From Aliihoeflea sp. 40Bstr573 (GTDB lineage: Bacteria > Pseudomonadota > Alphaproteobacteria > Rhizobiales > Rhizobiaceae): a stretch of 64,000 bases of DNA. The DNA lies in the NCBI RefSeq assembly GCF_024105655.1, contig NZ_JAAAMH010000006.1, positions 62,001-126,000 of the forward strand, given 5' to 3'. Made by a program: the position numbers and the translations under genes. Shown here piece by piece: positions 43,450 through 54,845 of this stretch (within the stretch, counting starts at the first letter, position 1; every line of letters begins with the position of its first letter). The notes under the pieces were generated by a model that saw only the letters and a list, made by a program, of their open reading frames with translations, was not told the DNA's origin and made no database searches.

Positions 43450-44841
43450 TCAAGCCTTGGAAAGTGCGTCGAGGATGCGCGCCCAGGAGCGCTGGCCCTT
43501 GGCGAAGGAGGTGAGATTGTATTTTTCGTTCGGCGAGTGGATGCGGTCATCGTCGAGGCCGAAGCCCACGAGCAGCGATTCCATGCCAAGCATGCGCTTG
43601 AAGTCGCCGACGATGGGAATCGACCCGCCCATGGCGATCATGACGGCCGGCTTGTTCCACTCTTCCGTCAGCGCGGTCTGCGCCTTGACGAGAAACGGCG
43701 CGTCGTAGCCCAGATTGATGGCGGGCGAGCCGCCATGCGGATGAAACTCGACCGAGCAATCGGACGGTATCCGCTCCTCGACGAACTTGCGGAAATTGGC
43801 CCGGATGGCGACCGGGTCCTGGGTGCCGACGAGCCGGAAGGATACCTTGGCGGACGCCTCTGCGGCGATCACCGTCTTGAATCCCTTGCCGGTATAGCCG
43901 CCGGAAATGCCGTTGAACTCGGCGGTCGGACGGGTCCAGACGAGTTCGAGAACGTGGCGGCCCTTTTCGCCCGAAGGTTCCGACAGACCGATGGGCCCAA
44001 GGAAGGTTTCGGCCGTCTCGCCGAGTCCCTTCCATGATTCCAGAATCTGGCTCGGCGTCTCTTCGACGCCGTCATAGAAGGCGGGTATGGTGATGCGGCC
44101 GGTTTCGTCATGAATGTCGGCAAGGATCTTCGCCAGGATGCGGATCGGGTTCGCCGCCGCGCCGCCATATGACCCCGAGTGCAGGTCGCGGTCTGCCGCC
44201 TTGATCGTGATCTCCTCGCCGACGAGGCCGCGCAGCGCGGTCGAGATGGCGGGGGTCTCGGCGTTCCACATGCCGGTGTCGCACACGAGCGCGAAGTCGG
44301 CCGTCAGTTCCTTCGCGTTTTCCTCCAGGAAGGGCTTCAGCGAGGGCGAGCCGGACTCCTCCTCGCCTTCGAACAGTATGGTGACGGCGCAGGGCAGCTC
44401 GCCATGCACGGCCTTGTAGGCGCGGCAGGCTTCGACGAAGGTCATCAACTGACCCTTGTCGTCGGCCGAGCCGCGGCCGGTAATCACCTTGACGCCGTCC
44501 TGCTCGACCACCTTCGCCTCGAACGGATCGGCGTGCCACAGTTCCAGGGGATCGACCGGCTGGACATCGTAGTGGCCGTAAAAGAGGACATGCGGCGATG
44601 TCCGGCCCGCCGGACCGGCGTGGTGGGCGACGACCATCGGACGGCCGGCTGTCGGGCGAACGGATGCCTCGAAACCGATCGATGTCAGGTCCGCGACCAG
44701 CCAATCGGCGGCGCGCTGGCACTCGGCGGCATAGGCATCATCGGTGGAGATCGAGGGAATCTTGATGAGGGCCGCGAGACGCTCGACGCTGGCGTCGAGC
44801 TCGGCGTCGAGCCGGGAAAGGACGGGAGAAATATCGGACAT
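43450..44841 (-). CDS. M20/M28-type dipeptidase
   Basis: The 463-residue metallopeptidase has metal ligands in FYGHYDVQPVDP (His, Asp), GRGSADDKGQ (Asp), FEGEEESGS (Glu-Glu), CDTGMW (Asp) and the C-terminal His of RIHSPNEKY. The dimerisation insert is in the middle (about 200-325). It is a cytoplasmic dipeptidase or carnosinase-like enzyme; the substrate is not defined. The ATG at 44841 is chosen for the AAAGG site and because the domain starts directly after it. It is the first gene of a pair with the RNase D-type gene. Confidence 0.9.
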   Translation of the reverse strand: MSDISPVLSRLDAELDASVERLAALIKIPSISTDDAYAAECQRAADWLVADLTSIGFEASVRPTAGRPMVVAHHAGPAGRTSPHVLFYGHYDVQPVDPLELWHADPFEAKVVEQDGVKVITGRGSADDKGQLMTFVEACRAYKAVHGELPCAVTILFEGEEESGSPSLKPFLEENAKELTADFALVCDTGMWNAETPAISTALRGLVGEEITIKAADRDLHSGSYGGAAANPIRILAKILADIHDETGRITIPAFYDGVEETPSQILESWKGLGETAETFLGPIGLSEPSGEKGRHVLELVWTRPTAEFNGISGGYTGKGFKTVIAAEASAKVSFRLVGTQDPVAIRANFRKFVEERIPSDCSVEFHPHGGSPAINLGYDAPFLVKAQTALTEEWNKPAVMIAMGGSIPIVGDFKRMLGMESLLVGFGLDDDRIHSPNEKYNLTSFAKGQRSWARILDALSKA

Positions 44842-44958
44842 GGGCAGGCCTTTCGATTCAGTCGGGCCGGACCCTAGTCGGTTTGGCGCGATGCTGGCAA
44901 TGCGCGACAGGAAGCGCCGCCTTGATGCCGGACGGGTCCGCGACACCGGCCCCTTGCA

Positions 44959-46851
44959 TCAGACCCCGCGGCGCAGCCTTGCAGCGCGTGACAGCGCCCA
45001 GACGGGGAACGAGATCTCGACCCGAAGGCCGTCCGGCTCGAAGACGCGTTCGATCGTGCCGGCCATCTGGCCCCGAATGCTGAGCTCGATCAGCCGCGAG
45101 CCGAACCCGCCCTCCAGACCTTCACGCGAGGCCGAGGCGGCGTCCGCGACGCGTTCCTTCCAGGTGACCCGGTAGTTTTCGCCGACGGCGGCCGTCGTGA
45201 TGTCGACGCGGCTCCCAGCGCCGGACAGGCCTCCATACTTGGCCGCATTCGTTCCAAGTTCGTGGAAGACCAGCGCCAGCGGCGTCGCGGCGCCTTCGGC
45301 GATCGGCAGGTCGGGGCCGCTGATCGTAACGTGGCGTCCATCATCGTCATAGGGGGCGAGGAGCGCACGCAAGAGGCCATGCAGCGAAGCGTACGTTTCG
45401 CCGGATCCCTCGAGCGCGCGGGGTCGCACGAACTCATGCGCGGTGCCAAGCGCAAGGATGCGGGCCCGAAGCTCCTCGGCGAAGCCCTGCGCCTCGGGCC
45501 GCGACCGTGCGGTGAGGCTGACGATGGAGCCGAGCACCGAAAAGATGTTCTTGATCCGGTGCGACAGTTCCTGCGCGATGACCTCGCGCTCTTCCGCGGC
45601 GATCATCGCCTCGTGGATATCGGTGCAGGTGCCGAACCAGCGGATGATGTTGTCGTCCTCGTCGCGGATCGGAAGGGCGCGGCCGAGCGTCCAGCGATAC
45701 TCGCCCGAATGGTGGCGGAGCCGGTATTCGATCTCATAGGGCTCCCCGGTCTTCAGCGAATGCGACCATCGTTCCCAGGCGCGCTCCTGGTCATCGGGAT
45801 GGAACATGTCGTTCCAGCCCTCGCCGTCGGTCGAGCCGACAGGTGCGCCCGTGAACTCGTACCAGCGCGCGTTGTAATAGTCGTGCAGCCCGTCAGGCGT
45901 CGTCGACCAGACCATTTGCGGCATGGTGTCCGCAATCGCCCGGAATTTCGCTTCCGACTCGGCCAGCGCCATCTGTGAGCGCTGCTGGTCGGTGATGTCG
46001 ATGGCGACGCCCGGCAAGTGCAGGGGCTCGCCATCGATGCCACCCGTCACGCGTCCAAGAGCCAACAGCCACACAATTTCGCCGGACGGACGCACGATGC
46101 GGTATTGGGAGCGCAGCTGGCCGCGCGCGGCGAGCGCCGCGTCGATCTGGCCACCGAGCATATCCCGATCCTCAGGATGGATTGCCTTGAGGAAATGGGC
46201 GATGGACACGCCGCTTGCGGCCGACGCGGCATCGACGTTGTAGAGCGAGGCGAAGCTGGCATCCGCGGTCACGATGTCGTCAGCCACGTTCCAGTCCCAA
46301 TAGCCGACCAAGCCGGTTCCCTCGACCGCCAGTTCCAGCTGCTGGAGATTCTGCACGAGCGCCTTTTGCGCGTTGACCCGTCCGGTGGTCTCCTGGACCA
46401 GCGCAATCACCGCGATCACGCGCCCGGCGATGTCGCGCACGGGACTGTAGTGCAGGTCGAGGAAAACGGTTTCGGGGGTCTTGTTGCGGAAGAATTCGAG
46501 CTGCTGGTCGCGAAAGGACAACGTCCCGCCGGCGTGGATCTTCTCCAGCACCGACTGGTTGAATTCGGCCACTTCGGGCCATGCCGAGAGCAGCGGCTGC
46601 CCGAAACAGCCGGGATGACGTCCTCCTGCGAGCACCGAATAGGCATCGTTGTAGATCATCAACGCCGCATCGCCGACCAAAAGGCACATCGGCACCGGCG
46701 CTTCCAGCACCATGGACACGGCGCCGAGGAGTTCGCGCGGCCATCCGGCAGCCGCACCCATGTCGGTCGCCGCCCAGTCGGTCGTCTCGAATAGGCGGGC
46801 GGCGCTGATGGCGCCTGCGGTCTCGGATCGGGCTGTTTGGGCTGGGGTCAT
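44959..46851 (-). CDS. PAS domain HWE-type sensor histidine kinase
   Basis: The 630-residue soluble kinase has three PAS regions (about 40-165, 175-300, 305-430) and a C-terminal HWE kinase. The phospho-acceptor His is in QELSHRIKNIFSVL, the N-box in VFHELGTNAAKYGGLS, and the defining Trp-x-Glu in YRVTWKER. There is no membrane helix, so it senses a cytoplasmic signal such as redox state, light or a metabolite. HWE/HisKA2 kinases commonly phosphorylate PhyR or single-domain receivers in this order. No cognate regulator is adjacent. Confidence 0.9.
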   Translation of the reverse strand: MTPAQTARSETAGAISAARLFETTDWAATDMGAAAGWPRELLGAVSMVLEAPVPMCLLVGDAALMIYNDAYSVLAGGRHPGCFGQPLLSAWPEVAEFNQSVLEKIHAGGTLSFRDQQLEFFRNKTPETVFLDLHYSPVRDIAGRVIAVIALVQETTGRVNAQKALVQNLQQLELAVEGTGLVGYWDWNVADDIVTADASFASLYNVDAASAASGVSIAHFLKAIHPEDRDMLGGQIDAALAARGQLRSQYRIVRPSGEIVWLLALGRVTGGIDGEPLHLPGVAIDITDQQRSQMALAESEAKFRAIADTMPQMVWSTTPDGLHDYYNARWYEFTGAPVGSTDGEGWNDMFHPDDQERAWERWSHSLKTGEPYEIEYRLRHHSGEYRWTLGRALPIRDEDDNIIRWFGTCTDIHEAMIAAEEREVIAQELSHRIKNIFSVLGSIVSLTARSRPEAQGFAEELRARILALGTAHEFVRPRALEGSGETYASLHGLLRALLAPYDDDGRHVTISGPDLPIAEGAATPLALVFHELGTNAAKYGGLSGAGSRVDITTAAVGENYRVTWKERVADAASASREGLEGGFGSRLIELSIRGQMAGTIERVFEPDGLRVEISFPVWALSRAARLRRGV

Positions 46852-46977
46852 CGGGTTCGGGCAGGGGTGTTTGTCGGCAGGACGTAAGGCCTATTTGAAA
46901 TTCGGTCGCCCCGGATCGCAATCAAGAATGAGACCAAGCCGGGCATATTGGCGCGAGCGGGGTGGCCGAGGCTGTAA

Positions 46978-49602
<2,625 letters not shown>

Positions 49603-49621
49603 CGCGACGATTGATGAATGC

Positions 49622-49647
49622 GGGGCCGTGCTTTCGGGCGCGGCCCC
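49622..49647 (+). terminator. Terminator after gyrB
   Basis: GGGGCCG and CGGCCCC pair around a 12-base loop, beginning 20 bases after the gyrB stop and followed by TTGATTTT. Confidence 0.7.
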
Positions 49648-49675
49648 TTGATTTTGGCGCCTCGAACATCGATAT
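49647..49675 (+). promoter_or_regulatory. Possible sigma-32 promoter of grpE
   Basis: CTTGAT (49647-49652), a 17-base spacer, then CGATAT (49670-49675) resembles the alphaproteobacterial RpoH consensus CTTGAA-N17-CCATAT with two mismatches. It starts directly at the gyrB terminator and lies 42 bases before the grpE ATG. Confidence 0.45.
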
Positions 49676-49717
49676 CGGCGGCACTTTACGAATTTGGCAG
49701 GAAAGACGGGATCAGCC

Positions 49718-50377
49718 ATGAACGATCGTCCGGAAAACGAACGCGCGACTGACCAGACCGATGCCGGCGGGCCGGCCGACATCAATGTCGAGGCCAGCGC
49801 GGACATCGCCGAGGGCCAGGATAACCAAGCCGATTTCGAGGCGTTCATGCGCCTTGCAAAGGAAAACGAGGAGTTGAAGGATCGCGCGCTGCGCCTTGCA
49901 GCCGAGATGGAGAACCTGCGCCGCCGCACGCAGCGCGAGGTGGCCGACGCCAAGAGCTACGCGGTCGCCAATTTCGCCCGCGACATGCTGGCGGTCTCCG
50001 ACAACATGCGCCGCGCGCTCGACGCCATCCCGGCCGAGGCGAAAGCCTCGGACGATGCCGGCTTCAAGTCGCTGATCGAGGGCGTGGAGATGACCGAGCG
50101 CGACATGCTCGGGGCACTCGAACGCCATGGCGTCAAGCGGCTCGCGCCGGAGGGGGAACGCTTCGATCCGAACTTCCACCAGGCAATGTTCGAAATCCCC
50201 AATCCCGACGTGCCGAACAATACGGTGCTGCAGGTGGTTCAAAGCGGCTACGTGATCGGCGAGCGCGTGCTGCGCCCGGCCATGGTCGGCGTCTCGAAGG
50301 GCGGCCCCAAGGCGGGAGCCGCCGATGCGCCTGCAGAGCCCGGCCCGCCCAACCCGCAGTCCGAGAAGGACGCCTGA
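49718..50377 (+). CDS. grpE: Nucleotide exchange factor GrpE
   Basis: The 219-residue cochaperone exchanges ADP for ATP on DnaK. It has an acidic disordered N-terminus (1-40), a long dimerisation coiled coil ([29 protein letters not shown]), and the C-terminal beta domain with [17 protein letters not shown] and [13 protein letters not shown] Pro/Ala-rich tail follows. The ATG at 49718 has GGAAAGACGGGA upstream. Unlike in many relatives it is not next to hrcA; gyrB lies upstream instead. Confidence 0.95.
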   Translation: MNDRPENERATDQTDAGGPADINVEASADIAEGQDNQADFEAFMRLAKENEELKDRALRLAAEMENLRRRTQREVADAKSYAVANFARDMLAVSDNMRRALDAIPAEAKASDDAGFKSLIEGVEMTERDMLGALERHGVKRLAPEGERFDPNFHQAMFEIPNPDVPNNTVLQVVQSGYVIGERVLRPAMVGVSKGGPKAGAADAPAEPGPPNPQSEKDA

Positions 50378-50404
50378 CGCAAAACGGGAAACGGGGAGAA
50401 GAAG

Positions 50405-50426
50405 GGCGCCGCATGGGCGCCTTTTT
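50405..50426 (+). terminator. Rho-independent terminator after grpE
   Basis: GGCGCC is repeated as a self-complementary arm around the loop GCATG and is followed by five T, 28 bases after the grpE stop. Confidence 0.8.
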
Positions 50427-50529
50427 CGTAGGCAATCGTATATCGGCCGGCGTCGACTCTGCGGTTTCATTCCTCCCTAACCCGGGCTTGTTCGGATGAT
50501 CGACGCGCCACTTTGCCAGGGAGGGCGAA

Positions 50530-51168
50530 TTGAACCTGCTTCTTTTCCTGGACTATGCCGGCATCGCTGTCTTCGCCGCGACGGGCGGGCTGGCCGCCTC
50601 GCGCAAGCAGCTCGACATCATCGGCTTCCTGTTCCTTGCCGGCGTCACGGCAATCGGCGGCGGCACGTTCCGCGATCTGGTTCTCGACGTCCCGGTCTTC
50701 TGGATCGCCAATCACAACTACCTGCTGGTCTGCGGCGTTGTCGCGGTTGCTGTGTTCTTCGGCGCACATCTGGTCGAATCGCGATACCGGCTTCTGCTCT
50801 GGCTCGATGCGGTGGGCCTTTCCGCCTACTGCGTCTTCGGCGCCTACAAGGGGCTCGAGGTGACGGGCTCGCCGGTCATTGCGGTCGTGACCGGCGTCCT
50901 TACAGCGACCTTCGGCGGCATATTGCGGGACATTCTGGCGGGCGAGGCGTCGGTGCTGCTGCGCCCGGAGATTTACGTCACCGCCGCGCTGGCCGGCTCC
51001 GTCGTCTACGTGCTCGCCGACCTCGGCGGCTCGCCCGCCGGAGGCGCGGCGCTCATCGCCTTCTCGATGGCGTTTTTCGTGCGCGGAGGGGCGCTGGCCT
51101 ATGGCTGGACATTCCCGCCCTACAAGAGCCGGCCGGGACGGGCGCCGGAGGATACGCACACGAGGTGA
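50530..51168 (+). CDS. Trimeric intracellular cation (TRIC) channel family protein
   Basis: The 212-residue membrane protein has seven hydrophobic segments in two repeats (UPF0126/DUF1282 type). Each repeat has its glycine hinge: GVTAIGGGTFRDLVL and GVLTATFGGILRDIL. Prokaryotic TRIC proteins form trimeric potassium-permeable channels. It starts with TTG (50530) behind a strong AGGGAGGG site; no ATG is suitably placed. It is convergent with the adenosine kinase gene, with 15 bases between stops. Confidence 0.9.
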   Translation: MNLLLFLDYAGIAVFAATGGLAASRKQLDIIGFLFLAGVTAIGGGTFRDLVLDVPVFWIANHNYLLVCGVVAVAVFFGAHLVESRYRLLLWLDAVGLSAYCVFGAYKGLEVTGSPVIAVVTGVLTATFGGILRDILAGEASVLLRPEIYVTAALAGSVVYVLADLGGSPAGGAALIAFSMAFFVRGGALAYGWTFPPYKSRPGRAPEDTHTR

Positions 51169-51183
51169 CGCTCAACGGCGCCT

Positions 51184-52176
51184 CTAGATCAGCCCACGTT
51201 CCTCGGCCGCCTCTTTCAGGCTGAGCATGGGGCGAGGGCCGATCTGCTGGATGACGAGGCCCGCGGCCAGCGAGCCGAGGCGGCCGCAATCGGCGAGCGT
51301 GCGGCCGCTCGTATAGCCGTAGAGGAAGCCGGCGGCGTAGAGGTCGCCGGCGCCGGTGGTGTCGACGAGTTCGGCGATCTCGATCGCGTCCACGATCTCG
51401 GTTTCGCCGCGGCTGAGGACGACCGAACCCTTTTCCGAGCGTGTGACGATGGCGAGGCGGCAGTCCTTGCGGATCGCTTCAAGCCCGGCTTCGAAGGAGG
51501 ACGTCTGATAGAGCGCCTTCAGCTCACTTTCGTTGGAAAAGACGATGTCGACCGTGCCGGAACGCATCAGGTCGAGGAATTCGTCGCGGTAGCGGTCGAC
51601 GCAGAACGAATCCGAAAGCGTCATGGCGACCTCGCGGCCCGCCCGGTGCGCATGAGCGGCGGTCAGCCGGATCGCTTCCTTGGCGCGCGGCGGGTCCCAC
51701 AGATAGCCTTCGAAATAGGTGACCTTGGCGCCGGTGGCCTTTTCGGCCTCGACGTCCTCGGGGCCGAGTTCGACGCAGGCGCCCAGATAGGTGTTCATCG
51801 AGCGCTCGCCGTCCGGCGTGACGAAGATCATCGAGCGCGCTGTGGGCGGCTTGTCGGCGAGCGGCCGGGTATCGAATGCGACGCCCTGCGCGCGAATGTC
51901 GTGCGTGTAGATCAGACCCAGATGGTCTGACGAGACCTTGCCGAAAAAGGCCGCGCTGCCGCCGAAGCTGGCAATGCCCGCCGCCGTGTTGCCGGCGCTG
52001 CCGCCCGAGGCCTCGATGGCCGGGCCCATATGCGCATAAAGATGCTCGGCGCGCTCGGCGTCGATCAGGTTCATAGCGCCCTTGATGATCTGGTTGTCCC
52101 GCAGGAAGGCGTCGTCGCAGCGGGCAATGATGTCAACGATGGCATTGCCGATGCAAAGCACGTCATACTGCGTCAT
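51184..52176 (-). CDS. Adenosine kinase (PfkB family)
   Basis: The 330-residue sugar/nucleoside kinase has the PfkB signatures GGSAGNTAAGIASFGG (about 58-73) and the catalytic DTTGAGDLYAAGFLYG (about 284-299) with its Asp base. The sequence resembles alphaproteobacterial adenosine kinases more than ribokinases (MTQYDVLCIGNAIVDIIA). It recycles adenosine to AMP. A nucleoside hydrolase is encoded 1.1 kb away on the same strand, which fits purine salvage. A GGAGAC site precedes the ATG. Confidence 0.9.
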   Translation of the reverse strand: MTQYDVLCIGNAIVDIIARCDDAFLRDNQIIKGAMNLIDAERAEHLYAHMGPAIEASGGSAGNTAAGIASFGGSAAFFGKVSSDHLGLIYTHDIRAQGVAFDTRPLADKPPTARSMIFVTPDGERSMNTYLGACVELGPEDVEAEKATGAKVTYFEGYLWDPPRAKEAIRLTAAHAHRAGREVAMTLSDSFCVDRYRDEFLDLMRSGTVDIVFSNESELKALYQTSSFEAGLEAIRKDCRLAIVTRSEKGSVVLSRGETEIVDAIEIAELVDTTGAGDLYAAGFLYGYTSGRTLADCGRLGSLAAGLVIQQIGPRPMLSLKEAAEERGLI

Positions 52177-52317
52177 CGAGGTCTCCGGTCGCTCGTCATG
52201 TCGGGGGAACGGGCTCCGTTTAGCGGCATCGCCGGCAAAGTGCAAACGCCTTGCCGCCTTGCCCCGTGCCCGCGCGGCACCTACTTGCCCGTGAACAACA
52301 CCGGGGGCGACGCCATC

Positions 52318-53034
52318 ATGATCCTTACCGCCGTGCGGCGCGCCGCCGCCAATTTGACCGAGCCGGAATTTCGCTCCGCCTTCTGGAAGTCTATCGGCTT
52401 GACGGTCCTTTTCCTGGTCGGGCTGTGGTTCGGGCTGCGCTACCTGTTCGAATGGCTGCTCTGGCCGTGGATGGTGATGATGGCCCCGGACCTGCCTGGC
52501 TGGGCCGATGCATGGGCGTCGTGGTTCGGTGTCTTTGCCGGAATCGCGGCCGGCATTGCGCTTGCGGCGGGTCTGGCGCTGCTGATTGCGCCGGTCACGG
52601 CGATCATCGCCGGCATGTTTCTCGACGATGTCGCCGAGATAGTCGAAACGCGGGACTATCCGCAGGATCCACCGGGTACCGCCGTGCCGCTGGTGCGGGC
52701 CGCGGTGCTGTCGCTGAAATTCTTCGGCATCGTCATCCTCGGCAACTTGCTGGCGCTGGTGCTGCTTCTGGTGCCGGGCGTGAACCTCGTCGCCTTCTTC
52801 GTCGTCAACGGCTACCTGCTCGGCCGCGAATTCTTCGAGTTCGCCGCCATGCGGTTCCGGTCGGAGGACGAGGCGAAGGCGCTTCGCCGCCGCCATTCGG
52901 GAACGGTGCTGATGGCCGGGTTCGTGATCGCCGGGTTGCTGGCGATCCCCGTGCTCAACCTGGCGACGCCGTTGTTCGCTGCGGCGCTGATGGTCCATCT
53001 GCACAAGGCAGTTTCGGTGCGGGACAGGGGGTAG
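52318..53034 (+). CDS. EI24/CysZ-like domain membrane protein
   Basis: The 238-residue protein has four to five hydrophobic segments. It contains the EI24 family landmarks PVTAIIAGMFLDDVAEIVE, GNLLALVLLLVPGVNLVAFFVVNGYLLGREFFEFAAMRF in adjacent segments, and a C-terminal SVRDRG. The family includes the sulfate transporter CysZ, but alphaproteobacterial members are mostly uncharacterised. ATG 52318 is chosen; a GTG at 52291 would add nine residues. It is divergent from the adenosine kinase gene. Confidence 0.85.
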   Translation: MILTAVRRAAANLTEPEFRSAFWKSIGLTVLFLVGLWFGLRYLFEWLLWPWMVMMAPDLPGWADAWASWFGVFAGIAAGIALAAGLALLIAPVTAIIAGMFLDDVAEIVETRDYPQDPPGTAVPLVRAAVLSLKFFGIVILGNLLALVLLLVPGVNLVAFFVVNGYLLGREFFEFAAMRFRSEDEAKALRRRHSGTVLMAGFVIAGLLAIPVLNLATPLFAAALMVHLHKAVSVRDRG

Positions 53035-53099
53035 TTCTAGCGAAAAGGGATCCCGGCCTTGCCACTGTGTTGGAGCCGATTGGTGGGTGGGACAGCAGG

Positions 53100-53265
53100 T
53101 TTTTTCTAGAGGAGACCCCCACCCTCTATCCTCCCCACAAGGGGGAGGGAGACGTGAGCGCCGAAGCTCGCTTTCCACCTGGCGCCAAGCGGCAGGATCA
53201 AGCGTATCGGAGACGCCCTCCCCCTTGTGGGGAGGACAGAAGGTGGGGGTCAACTCCAGAAAAAA
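53100..53265. repeat. Intergenic inverted-repeat element, type 1 (copy D)
   Basis: This is the most complete copy. The outer ends are TTTTTTCTAGAGGAGAC on the left and its near-complement ending in six A on the right. The arms then continue through CCCCCACC and the CCTCCCC-ACAAGGGGGAGGG core, together about 55 bases per arm. It occupies the gap between the convergent EI24 and nucleoside hydrolase genes. Confidence 0.8.
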
Positions 53266-53283
53266 TCTGGTTCGAAGCGAGGC

Positions 53284-54225
53284 TCAGATCCTCGCGAGCC
53301 GCTCCGTCAGCAGCGCGAAAAAGCCGTCGGCGTCGATGTCGCGCATGACCTTGGCGTTCTTCGGCCGGCCCGTCGTGCCCCACCAGTCGACGACCGTGGC
53401 GCCCATGGTGAGTTCGGACATGGTCTCGACGACGACGTTGCACTCGCGGCCGGAGAAGAGATCGGGCTTCAGGAGCCAGGCGATGACACAGGGGTCGTGC
53501 AGCGGGCCGCCATCGGTGCCGTATTTCTGTTCGTCATAACGCTCGAAGAAATCGAGGAGCGCAGCGGTGGCTTCGCCGACCGGGGTTCCTATCGCGCGGA
53601 TCGCCTCCACGCGGGCGCGGGTCGTGAGCGCCTTGTGGGTGACGTCGAGCGGCATCATGACGATCGGCACGCCCGATTTCAGCACGATGTCGGCCGCGTG
53701 CGGATCGACATAGATGTTGAACTCGGCGGAAGGGGTGACGTTGCCCTGCTCGAAATAGCCGCCGCCCATCAGCACGATCTGCCTGATGCGCCTGGCGATC
53801 TTCGGCTCCTTGACAAGGGCAAGCGCGATGTTGGTCAACGGCCCGAGCGGGCACAGCGTGACCGTGCCTTCCGGCTCGGCCATCAGCGTCTCGACCAGGT
53901 AATCGACGGCATGTTGCGACTGGAGCTGCATGGTCGGCTCGGGCAGGTCGGGGCCGTCGAGACCCGACTTGCCGTGGACTTCCTCGGCGGTGACGAGCTG
54001 GCGCATAAGCGGGCGGATCGCGCCGGAATAGACCTTGATGTCCGGGCGGCCGGCAAGCTCGCAAATCTTGCGCGCGTTCTTCTCGGTGAGCGCGAGCGGC
54101 ACGTTGCCGGCCACCGCCGTGATGCCGATCACCGCCAGCTCCGGGCTCGCCAGCGCGAGAAGGATGGCGACAGCATCGTCCTGTCCCGGATCGGTGTCGA
54201 TGATGATCTTGGCGGCCTGCGACAT
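53284..54225 (-). CDS. Inosine/uridine-preferring nucleoside hydrolase
   Basis: The 313-residue enzyme cleaves the N-glycosidic bond of ribonucleosides. It has the calcium-binding DTDPGQDDA motif (residues 10-18), TLCPLGPLTNIALAL, the FNIYVDPHAA region and a C-terminal His-Asp (GGPLHDPCVIAWLL) that completes the metal site. The start at 54225 follows GAGGGACC. Base preference cannot be read. It is divergent from hsp20 and fits with the nearby adenosine kinase in purine salvage. Confidence 0.93.
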   Translation of the reverse strand: MSQAAKIIIDTDPGQDDAVAILLALASPELAVIGITAVAGNVPLALTEKNARKICELAGRPDIKVYSGAIRPLMRQLVTAEEVHGKSGLDGPDLPEPTMQLQSQHAVDYLVETLMAEPEGTVTLCPLGPLTNIALALVKEPKIARRIRQIVLMGGGYFEQGNVTPSAEFNIYVDPHAADIVLKSGVPIVMMPLDVTHKALTTRARVEAIRAIGTPVGEATAALLDFFERYDEQKYGTDGGPLHDPCVIAWLLKPDLFSGRECNVVVETMSELTMGATVVDWWGTTGRPKNAKVMRDIDADGFFALLTERLARI

Positions 54226-54248
54226 GTGATTTGGTCCCTCGCGTTCGA

Positions 54249-54277
54249 CTTGAACTGCGTATGGCGACAATCCATAT
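54249..54277 (+). promoter_or_regulatory. Sigma-32 (RpoH) promoter of hsp20
   Basis: CTTGAA (54249-54254), exactly 17 bases, then CCATAT (54272-54277) match the rhizobial RpoH consensus. It is 63 bases upstream of the hsp20 ATG and explains heat induction. Confidence 0.75.
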
Positions 54278-54340
54278 CAGGGTCAACGGCCAGGACGCCT
54301 TCGGGGTCCTGCCAGGAACGTCGCTCTTCGAGGACACGAC

Positions 54341-54766
54341 ATGACGCGAATGACACCTTTCTCGAATCCGCTTCTGCTCGGATTCGACACGATGGAAAAG
54401 ACACTCGAGCGGGTCGCCAAATCCGGCGACAGCTACCCCCCCTACAACATCGAGCGACTGGCATCGGGCGAGAACGGCGGGCATCGCCTGCGCATCACCC
54501 TTGCCGTGGCAGGCTTTGCCGAAAGCGATCTCGACGTGTCGATCGAAGAAAACCAGCTCGTCGTTCGCGGCAAGCAGGTCGACGACGGTGAACGTGATTT
54601 TCTCCATCGCGGCATCGCGGCTCGGCAGTTCCAGCGCATTTTCGTTCTTGCGGACGGCATGCGCGTGACTGGCGCCGCCCTAACGAACGGACTTCTGGCG
54701 ATCGACCTCGACCGTCCCGAGCCGGAACGGCTGGTAAAGAAAATCAATATTTTAGTGAAAGATTGA
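54341..54766 (+). CDS. Small heat shock protein, Hsp20 family
   Basis: The 141-residue protein has an alpha-crystallin domain (about 36-135). It begins YPPYNIERLASGENGGHRLRITLAVAGF and contains the conserved A-x-x-x-N-G-L motif as GAALTNGLLAI near the end. It is an ATP-independent holdase for unfolding proteins in the cytoplasm. It is the IbpA/HspA-like member usually found beside DUF1150 in alphaproteobacteria. An RpoH-type promoter lies upstream. The stop codon lies inside a hairpin (54761-54780). Confidence 0.93.
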   Translation: MTRMTPFSNPLLLGFDTMEKTLERVAKSGDSYPPYNIERLASGENGGHRLRITLAVAGFAESDLDVSIEENQLVVRGKQVDDGERDFLHRGIAARQFQRIFVLADGMRVTGAALTNGLLAIDLDRPEPERLVKKINILVKD

Positions 54767-54780
54767 TCACGGGATCAATC
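54761..54780 (+). terminator. Hairpin at the hsp20 stop codon
   Basis: The perfect arms GATTGATC and GATCAATC enclose the loop ACGG, including the hsp20 TGA. The next base starts the EcfG-type -35 element of the DUF1150 gene, so the hairpin may separate the two transcripts. Confidence 0.55.
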
Positions 54781-54806
54781 GGAACCGAAAGGCTCGGCTG
54801 CGGGTT
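54781..54806 (+). promoter_or_regulatory. Sigma-EcfG-type promoter of the DUF1150 gene
   Basis: GGAAC at 54781-54785, 17 bases, then GGTT at 54803-54806. It lies 40 bases upstream of the DUF1150 ATG and directly after the hsp20 hairpin. Confidence 0.65.
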
Positions 54807-54845
54807 GGTCCTTTGAGACGTCCCGGCAGGCCAAGGAGGCTGACG

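Noticed and set aside
54761-54780. TTGAT...ATCAA resembling an FNR/Anr box.
   Set aside because: The spacer is 6 bases, not 4, and the sequence is better explained as a hairpin at the hsp20 stop.
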